A stretch of DNA of 64,000 bases from Brevibacillus humidisoli (GTDB taxonomy: Bacteria > Bacillota > Bacilli > Brevibacillales > Brevibacillaceae): the NCBI RefSeq assembly GCF_020923435.1, contig NZ_CP087263.1:2127970-2191969 (forward strand), read 5' to 3'. Positions within the stretch are counted from its first letter, which is position 1. Every line of letters begins with the position of its first letter. A program made the position numbers and the translations under genes. Positions 26,648 to 35,243 of the stretch are shown here, one piece after another. The notes under the pieces were generated by a model, which worked only from the letters and a program-made list of their open reading frames with translations, did not search any database and was not told where the DNA came from.

Positions 26648-27841
26648 CTACCGAACCATGAGTGAGATATTGCCTGCCGTGATAATGATGGTGATCGCCA
26701 GAAAAAACATCAGGCCAACAGTCGCCAAAGCGGCGAACACATAGACCAGACATTTGCCGATCGTACCGAGCGCAGTGATGATCGGACTGGAACCCAGCGG
26801 CTGCAGTACGGCCGACGAAACGTTGTAGATCAGGGCCAGTACAAGAATTTTGATTGCCGGGAACGCGCAAAGGATCAGCAGGATAATCACTCCAGCCAGT
26901 CCAACGGCATTTTTCACAAGCAGCGAGGCTCCGACAACGGTATCGGCTGCCTCTGAAAACATCCGTCCGACTATCGGGATGAAGTTGCCGGTCACATACT
27001 TCGCCGTCCGCAGGGTTACGCCGTCAGCAACTGCTGCTGAAGCTCCCTGTATACTGACTACCGCCAGAAAGATGGTCAAAAAGGAACCAAGCGCTCCCAT
27101 CGCGATCGTCCGCAGCAGTACGGCCAGTTGGGTTACCTGATACCGCTCGGAGAAGAGGCTGGCAATTGACAGCATCGCCGACAGAAACAGCAGCGGAAAG
27201 ATGATCGTCGAGATGATGATGCCGCTTGTGTTGATCATGAAGACGATCAGCGGATGAAACAGTGCCGCCGAGGCAAAGTTCCCCATCGACGCAAGCAGGG
27301 CGATGACGAGCGGGATCATAGCCAGCATGAAATCAGACATGTTGGCGATGGCATCTTTGGCGTAGGTAATGGCCAGATGAAAACTGTTCATCGCCAGTAC
27401 CATCAGCACCAGATAAGTGATGGCATAGGCAACGGTGCTGACGGTGTTTCGCTCAAAGGCACTCTGCATCGTCTCCAAGATCATCGCAAAGACGGTAATG
27501 ATGATGATCGAACTGAGCAGCTTGCCGTTGGTCAGCACCTCGTGGAAAAAGTATTTGAACAGTCCTTTCAGAACACCACTTACGGTGAGCTCACCGTCTT
27601 GAAACAGCAGCTGCATCAGACCCGGCGCTTGCAGATCTGGCAGATAGCCCTTGTACTCCTGCAGCGTCTTTTTCCAAAACTGCTCGATTCTCTCTGTCTG
27701 CAGATGCTCTGCCTGCTGGCGGACCAGCTGATCGATCGGGCCCCCGCTTTGCGAATCGACGAAAGGCTCAGCGAATACCAATTGCGGAACCAACACCAAC
27801 GGAAAAAAAAGCAGGAACCAAAGCAGACGTGTCACCGGCAT
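26648..27841 (-). CDS. spoIIIAE: SpoIIIAE
   Basis: 397 residues: an N-terminal signal-like segment (LLWFLLFFPLVLVPQLVFA), an extracytoplasmic part to about residue 95, then around seven to eight membrane segments, including GNFIPIVGRMFSEAADTVVGASLLVKNAVG in two halves. It resembles a permease core of the SpoIIIA channel. Start is ATG 27841, but GTG 27835 is better spaced from AAGGGGG and may be used. Part of the eight-gene operon. Confidence 0.95.
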   Translation of the reverse strand: MPVTRLLWFLLFFPLVLVPQLVFAEPFVDSQSGGPIDQLVRQQAEHLQTERIEQFWKKTLQEYKGYLPDLQAPGLMQLLFQDGELTVSGVLKGLFKYFFHEVLTNGKLLSSIIIITVFAMILETMQSAFERNTVSTVAYAITYLVLMVLAMNSFHLAITYAKDAIANMSDFMLAMIPLVIALLASMGNFASAALFHPLIVFMINTSGIIISTIIFPLLFLSAMLSIASLFSERYQVTQLAVLLRTIAMGALGSFLTIFLAVVSIQGASAAVADGVTLRTAKYVTGNFIPIVGRMFSEAADTVVGASLLVKNAVGLAGVIILLILCAFPAIKILVLALIYNVSSAVLQPLGSSPIITALGTIGKCLVYVFAALATVGLMFFLAITIIITAGNISLMVR

Positions 27842-27853
27842 CCCCCTTTCTGC

Positions 27854-28243
27854 CTAAGCCGGAAGCAGGCCGACAACCGTCTCAATGATGATTTGTACAA
27901 TCGGTACAGCCATCACCAGAATCAGTACCTTACCTGCCAACTCGATCTTGGAGGCGATCGCACCTTGACCCGCATCACGGGTGATCTGTGCGCCAAACTC
28001 AGCGATGTAGGCGATGCCGATAATCTTTAAGATCGTCTCCAGAAAAATCAGGTTCAGATCGGCCTGCACCGCCAACCGTTCCAAAACGCGGATCACCTCG
28101 GCGATCTTGTCGATCAAGAACAGAAAGATGATCACACCAGACACGATTGTCAGCAGAAAGGCAAACATCGACTTCTGCTCCTTGATCACCAGCGCGAGGA
28201 TGGTGGCAACAATGCCAAGACCTACAATCTGGACGATTTCCAT
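27854..28243 (-). CDS. spoIIIAD: SpoIIIAD
   Basis: 129 residues with four hydrophobic segments, including IVGLGIVATILALVIKEQ and AGKVLILVMAVPIVQIIIETVVGLLP. Related to SpoIIIAC; both are small membrane parts of the SpoIIIA complex. It has a GGAGGG ribosome site and sits between spoIIIAC and spoIIIAE with short gaps. Confidence 0.95.
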   Translation of the reverse strand: MEIVQIVGLGIVATILALVIKEQKSMFAFLLTIVSGVIIFLFLIDKIAEVIRVLERLAVQADLNLIFLETILKIIGIAYIAEFGAQITRDAGQGAIASKIELAGKVLILVMAVPIVQIIIETVVGLLPA

Positions 28244-28260
28244 CGCTGGCGCCCTCCTCC

Positions 28261-28464
28261 CTAATTGAACAGAAAGACGCGTTTTACTTCGTTGAACAGG
28301 TCTCCCAGATAATGCGCCACCATGTACAAGACGATGATAAACCCGACAAGGGTAGCCCAGTGGGCAACATCCTCTTTGCCCGAAGCTTTCAGCACGGTGT
28401 GAATGATAGCCATGATAAAACCGACTCCAGCGATTTGAAAGACAGGAGTCAAATCGAAACCCAC
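28261..28464 (-). CDS. spoIIIAC: SpoIIIAC
   Basis: 67 residues, matching the usual length. It begins MGFDLTPVFQIAGVGF from GTG 28464, preceded by GAGGTG at six bases. Two membrane segments (about 7-27 and 37-55) enclose KASGKEDVAHW. The longer open frame reaching to 28755 runs through spoIIIAB in another frame and is not real. Membrane component of the SpoIIIA channel. Confidence 0.94.
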   Translation of the reverse strand: MGFDLTPVFQIAGVGFIMAIIHTVLKASGKEDVAHWATLVGFIIVLYMVAHYLGDLFNEVKRVFLFN

Positions 28465-28480
28465 AACGAACACCTCGCTT

Positions 28481-28999
28481 CTAGAACATGAGGATAACCA
28501 GCAGGAGACCGCTGAGAACGCCCAGCGTTTTGTACATCTTTTCATACTTGGTTTGCTCGACTCTTGCTTCTTCTTCCAGTGCGCGCAGGTGCGTAACGGC
28601 CAATCTGAGATGCTTTTGCTGATCTTCACGGTCAGAATTTCCGAGAATGTAGCCCAAGCCCAGCAGTACGTCTTTTTCCGGTTTGCGCAAAGCCGTACCT
28701 GTCCAGTGTTTTTCCATCGCTGTCTGCCAGCAGGCTTGTGTCGCTTGTCCTTCATCTGTGATCAGTTGGTCCGCAGCCGTCAGAAAGATCCGACCGATCG
28801 CCGGGAGGACACGGTGCCCGATCTTGGCGAAAGCCCGATGAAGCGGGGTTGACCCGTATACAATCTCCGTCTCCAGCATCTGCAAGGCAAGCAGCCATGC
28901 TCGCAGCTGCAGGGGGCGATTCGCGTAGGACTTGCTGATCTGCCATCCGATCATGGAAGCGGAAAACAGGATCAAAACGGCTCCGATCAGCTTGGCCAT
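28481..28999 (-). CDS. spoIIIAB: SpoIIIAB
   Basis: 172 residues with a hydrophobic segment at each end (about 4-20 and 156-172), and between them the conserved WLLALQMLETEIVYGSTPL and DREDQQKHLRLAVTHLRALEEEA regions, split here. It resembles a GspF-type inner membrane platform protein of type II secretion. It overlaps the 3' end of spoIIIAA by 13 bases, indicating coupled translation. Confidence 0.95.
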   Translation of the reverse strand: MAKLIGAVLILFSASMIGWQISKSYANRPLQLRAWLLALQMLETEIVYGSTPLHRAFAKIGHRVLPAIGRIFLTAADQLITDEGQATQACWQTAMEKHWTGTALRKPEKDVLLGLGYILGNSDREDQQKHLRLAVTHLRALEEEARVEQTKYEKMYKTLGVLSGLLLVILMF

Positions 29000-29949
29000 G
29001 CCACTTCTTCTCTCTTGAGCGGCGTCAGACTGGCATCGTAGACCCCTTCAATGGTGCCAACACCCGACGTACGATTCAGCACGATGTAGCGGTCGAACGC
29101 CCCCTGTTGGATCAGCTTGCCCAACATCGGTCTACGAGACGCTTCCTCCAGGTCAAAACCATGCGCCGAACAAATGATGGAAACGCCGGCGTGAATCGCT
29201 TCCCAGATCGCCTCACTGTCCTCCGCCCTGCCGATCTCATCGACGATGATCACCTCAGGGGACATCGTTCGAATCATCATCATCATGCCCAGTGCTTTGG
29301 GACAGGCGTCCAACACGTCCGTTCGCGGTCCAACGTCACGCTGGGGGACACCGTGCAGACATCCGGCAATCTCGGAACGCTCGTCCACGATTGAGACTTT
29401 TCGACTGGAGGCATATTCGTTGCCATAACTGATCGAGCGGGCCATATCCCGCAAAAGGGTTGTCTTGCCGCACTGCGGTGGAGAGATCACCAGGGTGTTG
29501 TACACTTTCCCCTGGGCGAATAAATAAGGCAGTACCTTTTGAGCGGCCCCCCGCTTCTCTCTGGCAATGCGGATGTTAAAGCTGGTGATCTCGCGTATCC
29601 CTTTTACTTCTCCCCGTTCCATGACAACTTTTCCGGCCAGGCCAATCCGGTGACCACCAACGATCGTGATGTATCCACGCTTCAGTTCTTCTTCCAGCGC
29701 GTATAACGAGTGCTGACTCACCAGGTTGAGCAGTTTTGCGGCTTGCTCTTCCGTAAATACCCACCCCTGCCGGGAGTTGGCCGTTAGTTGTCCGCTCGAT
29801 GTGACATAACTGGCCTGCTGACCGTAGCGGATCTCCAGGGGCTGCTGTTGTCTCAGCCGGATCTCCTCGATATTCTCTCTGACCGCTGTCGGCAAAACAG
29901 ATAAGATGTTGCGGACGGGAGCCGGTAGAATGGCGAGTATCTCTTTCAC
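28987..29949 (-). CDS. spoIIIAA: SpoIIIAA ATPase
   Basis: 320 residues. A cytoplasmic ATPase of the type II/IV secretion and R3H families: Walker A in SPPQCGKTTLLRDMA near residue 170, the acidic box in VSIVDERSEIAG and Walker B in EVIIVDEIGRAEDSEA. It likely powers the SpoIIIA channel assembly or transport. I place the start at GTG 29949, five bases from GAGGTGG; the GTG at 29970 is upstream of that site. The sigma-E-like promoter lies 36 bases further upstream. Confidence 0.95.
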   Translation of the reverse strand: MKEILAILPAPVRNILSVLPTAVRENIEEIRLRQQQPLEIRYGQQASYVTSSGQLTANSRQGWVFTEEQAAKLLNLVSQHSLYALEEELKRGYITIVGGHRIGLAGKVVMERGEVKGIREITSFNIRIAREKRGAAQKVLPYLFAQGKVYNTLVISPPQCGKTTLLRDMARSISYGNEYASSRKVSIVDERSEIAGCLHGVPQRDVGPRTDVLDACPKALGMMMMIRTMSPEVIIVDEIGRAEDSEAIWEAIHAGVSIICSAHGFDLEEASRRPMLGKLIQQGAFDRYIVLNRTSGVGTIEGVYDASLTPLKREEVAWPS

Positions 29950-29984
29950 GCATACCACCTCTTTGTCCACTCAGACTTATCTCC

Positions 29985-30013
29985 ATCCTATGCAGAGTTG
30001 GACGAGAATTATG
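29985..30013 (-). promoter_or_regulatory. Sigma-E-like promoter of the spoIIIA operon
   Basis: Minus strand: GCATAATT (−35-like) and CATAGGAT (−10-like) with about 13 bases between ATAATT and GCATAGGAT, near the sigma-E consensus ATA / CATAnnnT. It lies just before spoIIIAA, matching mother-cell expression of this operon in B. subtilis. Confidence 0.55.
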
Positions 30014-30040
30014 CCAGAAAAACAGGCTGCTCCCGTTCAA

Positions 30041-30079
30041 CAAAAAAGCTTGCCAGCAATATCTGCTGACAAGCTTTCG
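30041..30079 (-). terminator. Terminator after the CD1247-like gene
   Basis: Minus strand: AAAGCTTGTCAGCA pairs with TGCTGGCAAGCTTT (one mismatch) around GATAT, followed by TTTG. It separates the upstream gene from the spoIIIA promoter. Confidence 0.8.
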
Positions 30080-30102
30080 CCCAAACCCTGCAACCGATCT
30101 GG

Positions 30103-30606
30103 TCAGGTCGGGTTAATTACACCCTCTTCGCTTAAAGGCTCTATGACATAATGGCGATACCCTTCGTCATCAATCCCTTCGTGGAAAAACATGACTTCAC
30201 GACAGGTGGGACATTCAATCTCATAGGATTGTCCCGTATGCTCATGGGCGGCCGTTCTCGCCTCGTCTGTCCTGTCGTAGATGTAAGCATCTTCGCTGTC
30301 GTCCAGATCGTAATACTCATCATCGTAAAACTCATCGCTCGCTTGCTCATCCTCTTCATCTACTACTTCATACAGTGCTTCCTCATCGAAGAGCAAGTAT
30401 TCCAACTCACTCAAGTCTTCGTCAACTGCCTCCAGATACTCTTCCGTTTCCTGCACGCGAACATGTAGTTCTTTCATCTCGGCAACCATGTCGTCGATTA
30501 CCTGGATCATATCGACCAACACTTTTCCTTCCCGACTGGTCTCGCTGACATCAAAGCCATCCGCCAGACCGCGCAGATATGATATACGCTTTTCCAATTG
30601 TTCCAT
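30103..30606 (-). CDS. CD1247-domain acidic protein
   Basis: 167 residues. The N-terminal part, ISYLRGLADGFDVSETSREG followed by a helical stretch, matches the CD1247 N-terminal domain pattern. The middle (about 75-120) is extremely acidic, with runs of D, E and Y. The C-terminal end holds a half zinc ribbon, ECPTC, plus a His-containing VMFFHEGIDDE. No membrane segment. Function unknown; such proteins are seen near sporulation genes in several Firmicutes. Strong GAGGAGGGG site before the ATG. Confidence 0.78.
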   Translation of the reverse strand: MEQLEKRISYLRGLADGFDVSETSREGKVLVDMIQVIDDMVAEMKELHVRVQETEEYLEAVDEDLSELEYLLFDEEALYEVVDEEDEQASDEFYDDEYYDLDDSEDAYIYDRTDEARTAAHEHTGQSYEIECPTCREVMFFHEGIDDEGYRHYVIEPLSEEGVINPT

Positions 30607-30689
30607 TGCAACCCCTCCTCGCAGACTACAACTGTATTGTGCCCGATCGGGATCGGCTTACAAATGGAAAAAATGAACTGCTCCATCTG

Positions 30690-30953
30690 TCACTTTCGTA
30701 TGCCGATCAAAATACAGGCAATACCGACAAAAATCCAGAGCAATTTATGGAAACTGATCCGTTCCGAAATGCCAACCAGTCCGATCGTTGTCGTCGTCAG
30801 CAGGATAATCGGGCCGACCAGGGCCAACCCCGAATTAACCAGCAACGCCTTCTCCACTTGATTCAGTTTCAGGATCAACACGGCTGCCAGAATCTCGATC
30901 GTTCCTGACAGAAACCGCAGCGATGCCATACCGATAATCGCCTTTTCAAGCAT
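30690..30953 (-). CDS. yqhV: YqhV-like (DUF2619) membrane protein
   Basis: 87 residues with three hydrophobic segments (about 5-27, 37-58 and 68-84). Family features include ASLRFLSGTIEILAA. In B. subtilis yqhV lies immediately upstream of spoIIIAA, as here apart from the CD1247-like gene between them. The ATG has GGGGAGGG upstream. Function unknown; position suggests a link to sporulation. Confidence 0.88.
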   Translation of the reverse strand: MLEKAIIGMASLRFLSGTIEILAAVLILKLNQVEKALLVNSGLALVGPIILLTTTTIGLVGISERISFHKLLWIFVGIACILIGIRK

Positions 30954-31119
30954 ACTCGTCCCTCCCCTACAAACACTTTATGCTCCGTGTTCAGGCAATA
31001 GTCTTGTCACAATTCTCTTCCCAAGACTGGGTAAATGCCCACTTCAACTGTGCGCGTATCACTCCTCCTGCCTGTCCGGCATAGACTGAAGCAAACGCCT
31101 AAAGAAGAGGGGAAACAAT

Positions 31120-31944
31120 ATGAGTGGACATGGAGCATCGTTTTGGCCGCCTGTCTGGCATGATCCATCCGCAGAGCGTACCAGCAAGCCGCGTCAGCAG
31201 GGACTTACGATGGTCATCGACAAAGGCCTTGGTCTTCATTCGTTTGAAGACGTGATGAATGTATCTGCTGACTACATTGATGTATACAAACTGGGCTTCG
31301 GTACATCCGTGCTGTATCCGACCAGCCTGTTGCAGAGTAAAATAGCCCTTGCACGCATGCACCATGTACAGATCATGCCGGGTGGGACGTTTTTTGAAGT
31401 GGCTTGTACCACAGAATCGGTGGAACACTATATCTCGATCATCAAGTCCCTCGGATTTACCGCAATCGAGGTCTCAGACGGGAGCCTTCCTATCAGCAAA
31501 GAACGGCGTTGGCAGGCTATCGGCTTGGCCAAGGAGGCAGGCTTGGTCGTCTATACGGAATTCGGCAAAAAAGCAGCCAGTTTTACTGCCGACCTCGACC
31601 CCCTGCTGCAAACACTGGACGAAGACCTGCGCGCCGGTGCCGACTATGTGATTGTGGAAGCGCGAGAGAGCGGCAATGTTGGGGTGTTCAACTGTAATGG
31701 TGAAACAGATCGTTCATTCGTACGTGATGTACAGATCTCTGCCGGTTCACAAGCTTCGCGGCTGATCTGGGAAGCGCCGCGCAAAGAGCAGCAAGTGGCT
31801 CTTCTGGAGACATTGGGACTTGCGACCAACCTGGGCAACATCGCAACGAATGATGTACTATCCGTAGAAACCTTGCGGCGAGGGTTACGAGGTGATACAG
31901 CTCACAGGATCCTTGACGAGAGGAGTAAAGCGACATGCGAATAG
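31120..31944 (+). CDS. comA: Phosphosulfolactate synthase (ComA/YitD-like)
   Basis: 274 residues. ComA adds sulfite to phosphoenolpyruvate, giving phosphosulfolactate: a TIM-barrel with KPRQQGLTMVIDKGLGLHS near the start, VYKLGFGTSVLYP, IMPGGTFFEVACTT, GFTAIEVSDGSLP and ADYVIVEARESGN. In B. subtilis the homologue YitD makes sulfolactate, abundant in spores; in methanogens it begins coenzyme M synthesis. An AGAGGGG site precedes ATG. It overlaps the next gene by 10 bases. The name comA here is the coenzyme M gene, not the competence regulator. Confidence 0.92.
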   Translation: MSGHGASFWPPVWHDPSAERTSKPRQQGLTMVIDKGLGLHSFEDVMNVSADYIDVYKLGFGTSVLYPTSLLQSKIALARMHHVQIMPGGTFFEVACTTESVEHYISIIKSLGFTAIEVSDGSLPISKERRWQAIGLAKEAGLVVYTEFGKKAASFTADLDPLLQTLDEDLRAGADYVIVEARESGNVGVFNCNGETDRSFVRDVQISAGSQASRLIWEAPRKEQQVALLETLGLATNLGNIATNDVLSVETLRRGLRGDTAHRILDERSKATCE

Positions 31945-32651
31945 AGGTTGTGGAGACTGTCGATGAGATTCGCCATGACCAGATCGCCAAACGAACGGTG
32001 GTGGTGATTGACGTACTGCGTGCCTCCAGTACAATTGTGACGGCGCTGGCCCACGACTTTTCCTATATCGTGCCGGTCGACACTGTCGGGCAAGCCTTTG
32101 CCCTGCGCAACAGTCATTCACTACTGGCTGGAGAGCGTCACTGCAAAAAGATAAGCGATTTTCACTATAATAACTCCCCGACCGATCTCATGAAAGCAGA
32201 AGCTGACGGGCGGCATCTGATCCTGACGACGACCAACGGAACCCGGGCCATCCACAAGGCTGAGCGGGCGGAAATGCTGTTGGTCGGCTGTTTTTTAAAC
32301 GCAACTGCTTGTATGGAGCAGGCACTGGCCAAACGGGCTGACATCACACTCTATTGTGCTGGTAGCCGCCAGGAATTTGCCCTGGAAGACGGATTGGCTG
32401 CCGGCCTGATGATCCATCGGGCCAAACAGCGAGAACCGACTCTCTCGGTCTGCGATCTCGGCGTCGCTCTGGAAGCAAGTTATCAGCAGTTTGCCGAAGC
32501 ATTAACCGAAAGAGTCATGCTAAGTGCAACTGCTAAACGGTTGGTTCAGCAGCAGTACACAGCCGACATCGATCATTGCTGTCGCGTTGACCTCTATCAA
32601 CTGGTCCCCGTCTTGCGGGAGAAACGCATATATCCACACCTTGTCTCATAG
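31935..32651 (+). CDS. comB: 2-phosphosulfolactate phosphatase (ComB/YitC-like)
   Basis: 238 residues. [20 protein letters not shown] near the N-terminus, [14 protein letters not shown] around residue 95 and [12 protein letters not shown] are the motifs of the ComB family, a magnesium-dependent phosphatase that releases sulfolactate from phosphosulfolactate. It overlaps comA by 10 bases (coupled translation). A sulfolactate dehydrogenase (comC) is not beside it, so sulfolactate is the likely end product, as in spores. Confidence 0.92.
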   Translation: MRIEVVETVDEIRHDQIAKRTVVVIDVLRASSTIVTALAHDFSYIVPVDTVGQAFALRNSHSLLAGERHCKKISDFHYNNSPTDLMKAEADGRHLILTTTNGTRAIHKAERAEMLLVGCFLNATACMEQALAKRADITLYCAGSRQEFALEDGLAAGLMIHRAKQREPTLSVCDLGVALEASYQQFAEALTERVMLSATAKRLVQQQYTADIDHCCRVDLYQLVPVLREKRIYPHLVS

Positions 32652-32691
32652 AGTGAAGGAGGAAAGAAAAGGGACAGGGGTTGCGATCAAC

Positions 32692-33162
32692 ATGTCTTAT
32701 TGGTCGGGAGAAGTGATGCTAGTCGTACTGATCATCGTAGGATTAATCGGCCGCTCGCCGATTATCGCCACCGCAGCCAGTATGCTGCTGGTGCTGAAGC
32801 TGACGTCACTGGACCGCTTTTTCCCAGCAGTCGAGCGGCGCGGCATGGAACTCGGCCTGCTCTTTTTGACCATCTCCGTACTCGTACCGTTCGCCAGCGA
32901 GAAGGTCACGTGGAAAGACATTACACCGCTCTTCACGACACTTCTCGGTATACTGGCGCTAACAGGCGGTGCGGTGGCTACCTACATGAACGGGAAAGGA
33001 CTTGATTTGCTGAAAGCCGAACCGCACCTGATCGTCGGGTTGGTGATCGGTTCGATCATCGGCATCGTGTTTTTCCGCGGGATTCCCGTCGGTCCATTGA
33101 TGGCCGCCGGGATTACCGCCTTTTTGCTTAAAGTATACGAATGGCTAACCAGATCGATGTGA
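32692..33162 (+). CDS. DUF441 membrane protein (YtwI-like)
   Basis: 156 residues with four to five hydrophobic segments, the usual size of DUF441. Conserved pieces include [37 protein letters not shown] and [12 protein letters not shown]. Function unknown. I start at ATG 32692; the open frame goes further upstream through comB and is not coding. A GGGG-rich but weak ribosome site precedes it. It is co-directional with comAB, 40 bases downstream. Confidence 0.87.
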   Translation: MSYWSGEVMLVVLIIVGLIGRSPIIATAASMLLVLKLTSLDRFFPAVERRGMELGLLFLTISVLVPFASEKVTWKDITPLFTTLLGILALTGGAVATYMNGKGLDLLKAEPHLIVGLVIGSIIGIVFFRGIPVGPLMAAGITAFLLKVYEWLTRSM

Positions 33163-33185
33163 CAACGAGCAGCAACTGGGACAGT

Positions 33186-34160
33186 TCAGCGAAGCGCCTT
33201 GCGCAACAGGTAGAGGAAGTACGGTGCCCCGAGAAGCGCTGTAAACACACCTGCTGGCACTTCGGTCGGCGCGAACAAGGTACGGCCTGCCGTATCTGCC
33301 ACCAACACGAGCAACCCCCCGGCGAGTGCCGAGATCGGAATCAAGATGCGATAGTCAGCACCTACCCACAGACGTACCAGATGGGGTACCACCAATCCGA
33401 CAAAACCGATCGTCCCCGCTGCAGCAACCGCGCTGCCAGCCATCACAACGGCGACAAAAAGCAGCGTTCCCCTGGCAAGCTCCAACCTCATACCCAATCC
33501 CCTGCTCAATTGATCGCCCAGACAGATCGCGTTCATCCGGGGGGCGAGCAGCCAAGCAAGGGACAAGCTGAGCAGGGACCAAGGCAGTAATGAGAAAAAG
33601 TGTTCCCAGCCTCTGCCCCACAAGCTGCCTTTTAGCCAAAGCAGCGCCGCTCCCACCTGATCGGTCGCCCCAATCATCATCGCCGTAATCCCGGCATCAA
33701 ATAGCGCGGCCAGAGCAATCCCGGCCAGGGCGAGGCGCACCGGACTCATTCCCCGCTTCCATGCCAACACATAGACAAGTGTCACAGCCAACAGTGCGCC
33801 TGAAAACGCACTCAACGGCAAAAGAAAAGCGGAAGCACTGGGCACCATTGTGATCACCAGAACAGCAGCAAACCCGGCTCCGTCATTCATGCCGATAATG
33901 TTGGTATCTACCAACGGGTTCCTCGCAATCCCCTGCAAAATCGCTCCAGACACAGCTAGATTGGCACCGACGAGCAGCCCGACGAGAATCCGCGGCATCC
34001 GGTATTCCCAAACCAACTTCCCTGCCAACGAATCGTCTGCCATAAACAGCCCGTTGATCACATCATGCAATGACATCGCCACACCGCCAAACTGGATGGC
34101 AAGCAAGATGGCAACGACTAACGATAGCAGCAATCCGATCAAGAAAGGTCTTTGCTTCAT
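33186..34160 (-). CDS. Iron-siderophore ABC transporter permease (FecCD family)
   Basis: 324 residues with about nine to ten membrane helices. Family motifs: PRILVGLLVGANLAVSGAILQG early, IAALFDAGITAMMI-like core, and GTIGFVGLVVPHLVRLWVG with the coupling helix that contacts the ATPase. ATG 34160 overlaps the stop of the upstream permease gene (ATGA). The two permeases probably form a heterodimer importing a ferric siderophore delivered by the lipoprotein encoded upstream. Confidence 0.93.
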   Translation of the reverse strand: MKQRPFLIGLLLSLVVAILLAIQFGGVAMSLHDVINGLFMADDSLAGKLVWEYRMPRILVGLLVGANLAVSGAILQGIARNPLVDTNIIGMNDGAGFAAVLVITMVPSASAFLLPLSAFSGALLAVTLVYVLAWKRGMSPVRLALAGIALAALFDAGITAMMIGATDQVGAALLWLKGSLWGRGWEHFFSLLPWSLLSLSLAWLLAPRMNAICLGDQLSRGLGMRLELARGTLLFVAVVMAGSAVAAAGTIGFVGLVVPHLVRLWVGADYRILIPISALAGGLLVLVADTAGRTLFAPTEVPAGVFTALLGAPYFLYLLRKALR

Positions 34161-35164
34161 CGTCCCCGCTCCTTTCTCAGCAGATAGAGAAAGAACGGGG
34201 CACCGATAAACGCTGTTAGCACACCCACGGGCCACTCCAACGGCTCACGAATCGTCCTCGCCGCAATATCTCCGTATACCAGCAAGCACGCACCGAGAAT
34301 CGCACTAACCGGAACCAATACCCGATAGTCACTGCCTACGAGCGACCTGCTCACGTGTGGGATGATCAAGCCGACAAACCCGATCGGTCCGGCAACCGCA
34401 ACAGCACTGCCGGCCAGTACCACGGTCACCAGTGCCGCATATAAGCGAGTTGCATCCAATGAGATCCCCAACCCTTGCGCCACTTCATCCCCCAACTGGA
34501 GTGCATTCATCCGCGAAGACAACCCCCATGCGATCACCAATCCGCTGATCGCCCAAGGGAGCATCATGGAGACGTGTGACCAGCCTCGTCCAGCCAAACC
34601 GCCAGCCAGCCAAAAGATCACCAGTCCCGCTGTCTCCAAGTCAATCACGAGAATCCCCATCATCAGAGCACTGAGGAACAGGGAAACAGCCACGCCGGCC
34701 AGCGTTAGGCCAAGTGGTGTGACACCCCGCTGCGATGCCATCGAATAAACCAGCAGCCCACCGGTTGCCGCTCCTGCAAATGCCACAAATGGCGTCCACC
34801 CAATCGGAAAATCAGGATACAAGACGGTTAGTCCAACAATAAACAGAGAAGCACCCGCGGTCACCCCGATTAGTTTCGGTTCAACCAGCGGGTTATGGGT
34901 GATTCCCTGCATCAGTGCTCCGGAAACAGCGAGGCTGGCACCGACCAATGCGCCCAACAGTGCTCGCGGCAGACGCAAATCCCAGACGACAGCCCGTTCC
35001 ACGGTGTCAGACGGCTGCCATAGCGCCTGCCATACGGTTGAGACATCAAGCTGCATCGTTCCGGCAAAGGTACTATAGATGACAGCCAGCAGTAAAAGAA
35101 ATAGTCCGATGAGTAAAGTAAGAACAACCCGTATGATCGGATTCGTCTGTCGCTTGCCATGCAT
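34157..35164 (-). CDS. Iron-siderophore ABC transporter permease (FecCD family)
   Basis: 335 residues, multi-pass, with PRALLGALVGASLAVSGALMQG, GVTPLGLTLAGVAVSLFLSALM and GPIGFVGLIIPHVSRSLVG, all typical of FecCD/BtuC permeases. I take ATG 35164 with GGGGGTGG upstream; a GTG in the ribosome site region and an ATG at 35197 are alternatives. It is translationally coupled to the second permease. A strong hairpin lies between it and the substrate-binding gene. Confidence 0.93.
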   Translation of the reverse strand: MHGKRQTNPIIRVVLTLLIGLFLLLLAVIYSTFAGTMQLDVSTVWQALWQPSDTVERAVVWDLRLPRALLGALVGASLAVSGALMQGITHNPLVEPKLIGVTAGASLFIVGLTVLYPDFPIGWTPFVAFAGAATGGLLVYSMASQRGVTPLGLTLAGVAVSLFLSALMMGILVIDLETAGLVIFWLAGGLAGRGWSHVSMMLPWAISGLVIAWGLSSRMNALQLGDEVAQGLGISLDATRLYAALVTVVLAGSAVAVAGPIGFVGLIIPHVSRSLVGSDYRVLVPVSAILGACLLVYGDIAARTIREPLEWPVGVLTAFIGAPFFLYLLRKERGR

Positions 35165-35197
35165 GTTATGATCCACCCCCGAGTCAATCCATGACAC

Positions 35198-35229
35198 AAA
35201 GCGCCGTCATCCTCGGCGCTTTTGTCCTA
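35198..35229 (-). terminator. Intercistronic hairpin between binding protein and permeases
   Basis: AAAGCGCCG pairs with CGGCGCTTT around AGGATGA; the following TGTG is a poor T-run. It probably lowers or stabilises rather than fully ends transcription, giving more binding protein than permease. Confidence 0.6.
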
Positions 35230-35243
35230 AAACAAGATCGTAT

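Noticed and set aside
26035-28030. Long plus-strand frames opposite spoIIIAE and spoIIIAF
   Set aside because: Rich in His, Gln and Arg as expected from the complement of hydrophobic codons; no ribosome site.
28465-28755. N-terminal extension of the spoIIIAC frame
   Set aside because: It overlaps spoIIIAB in another frame; the GTG at 28464 has a good ribosome site and gives the normal length.
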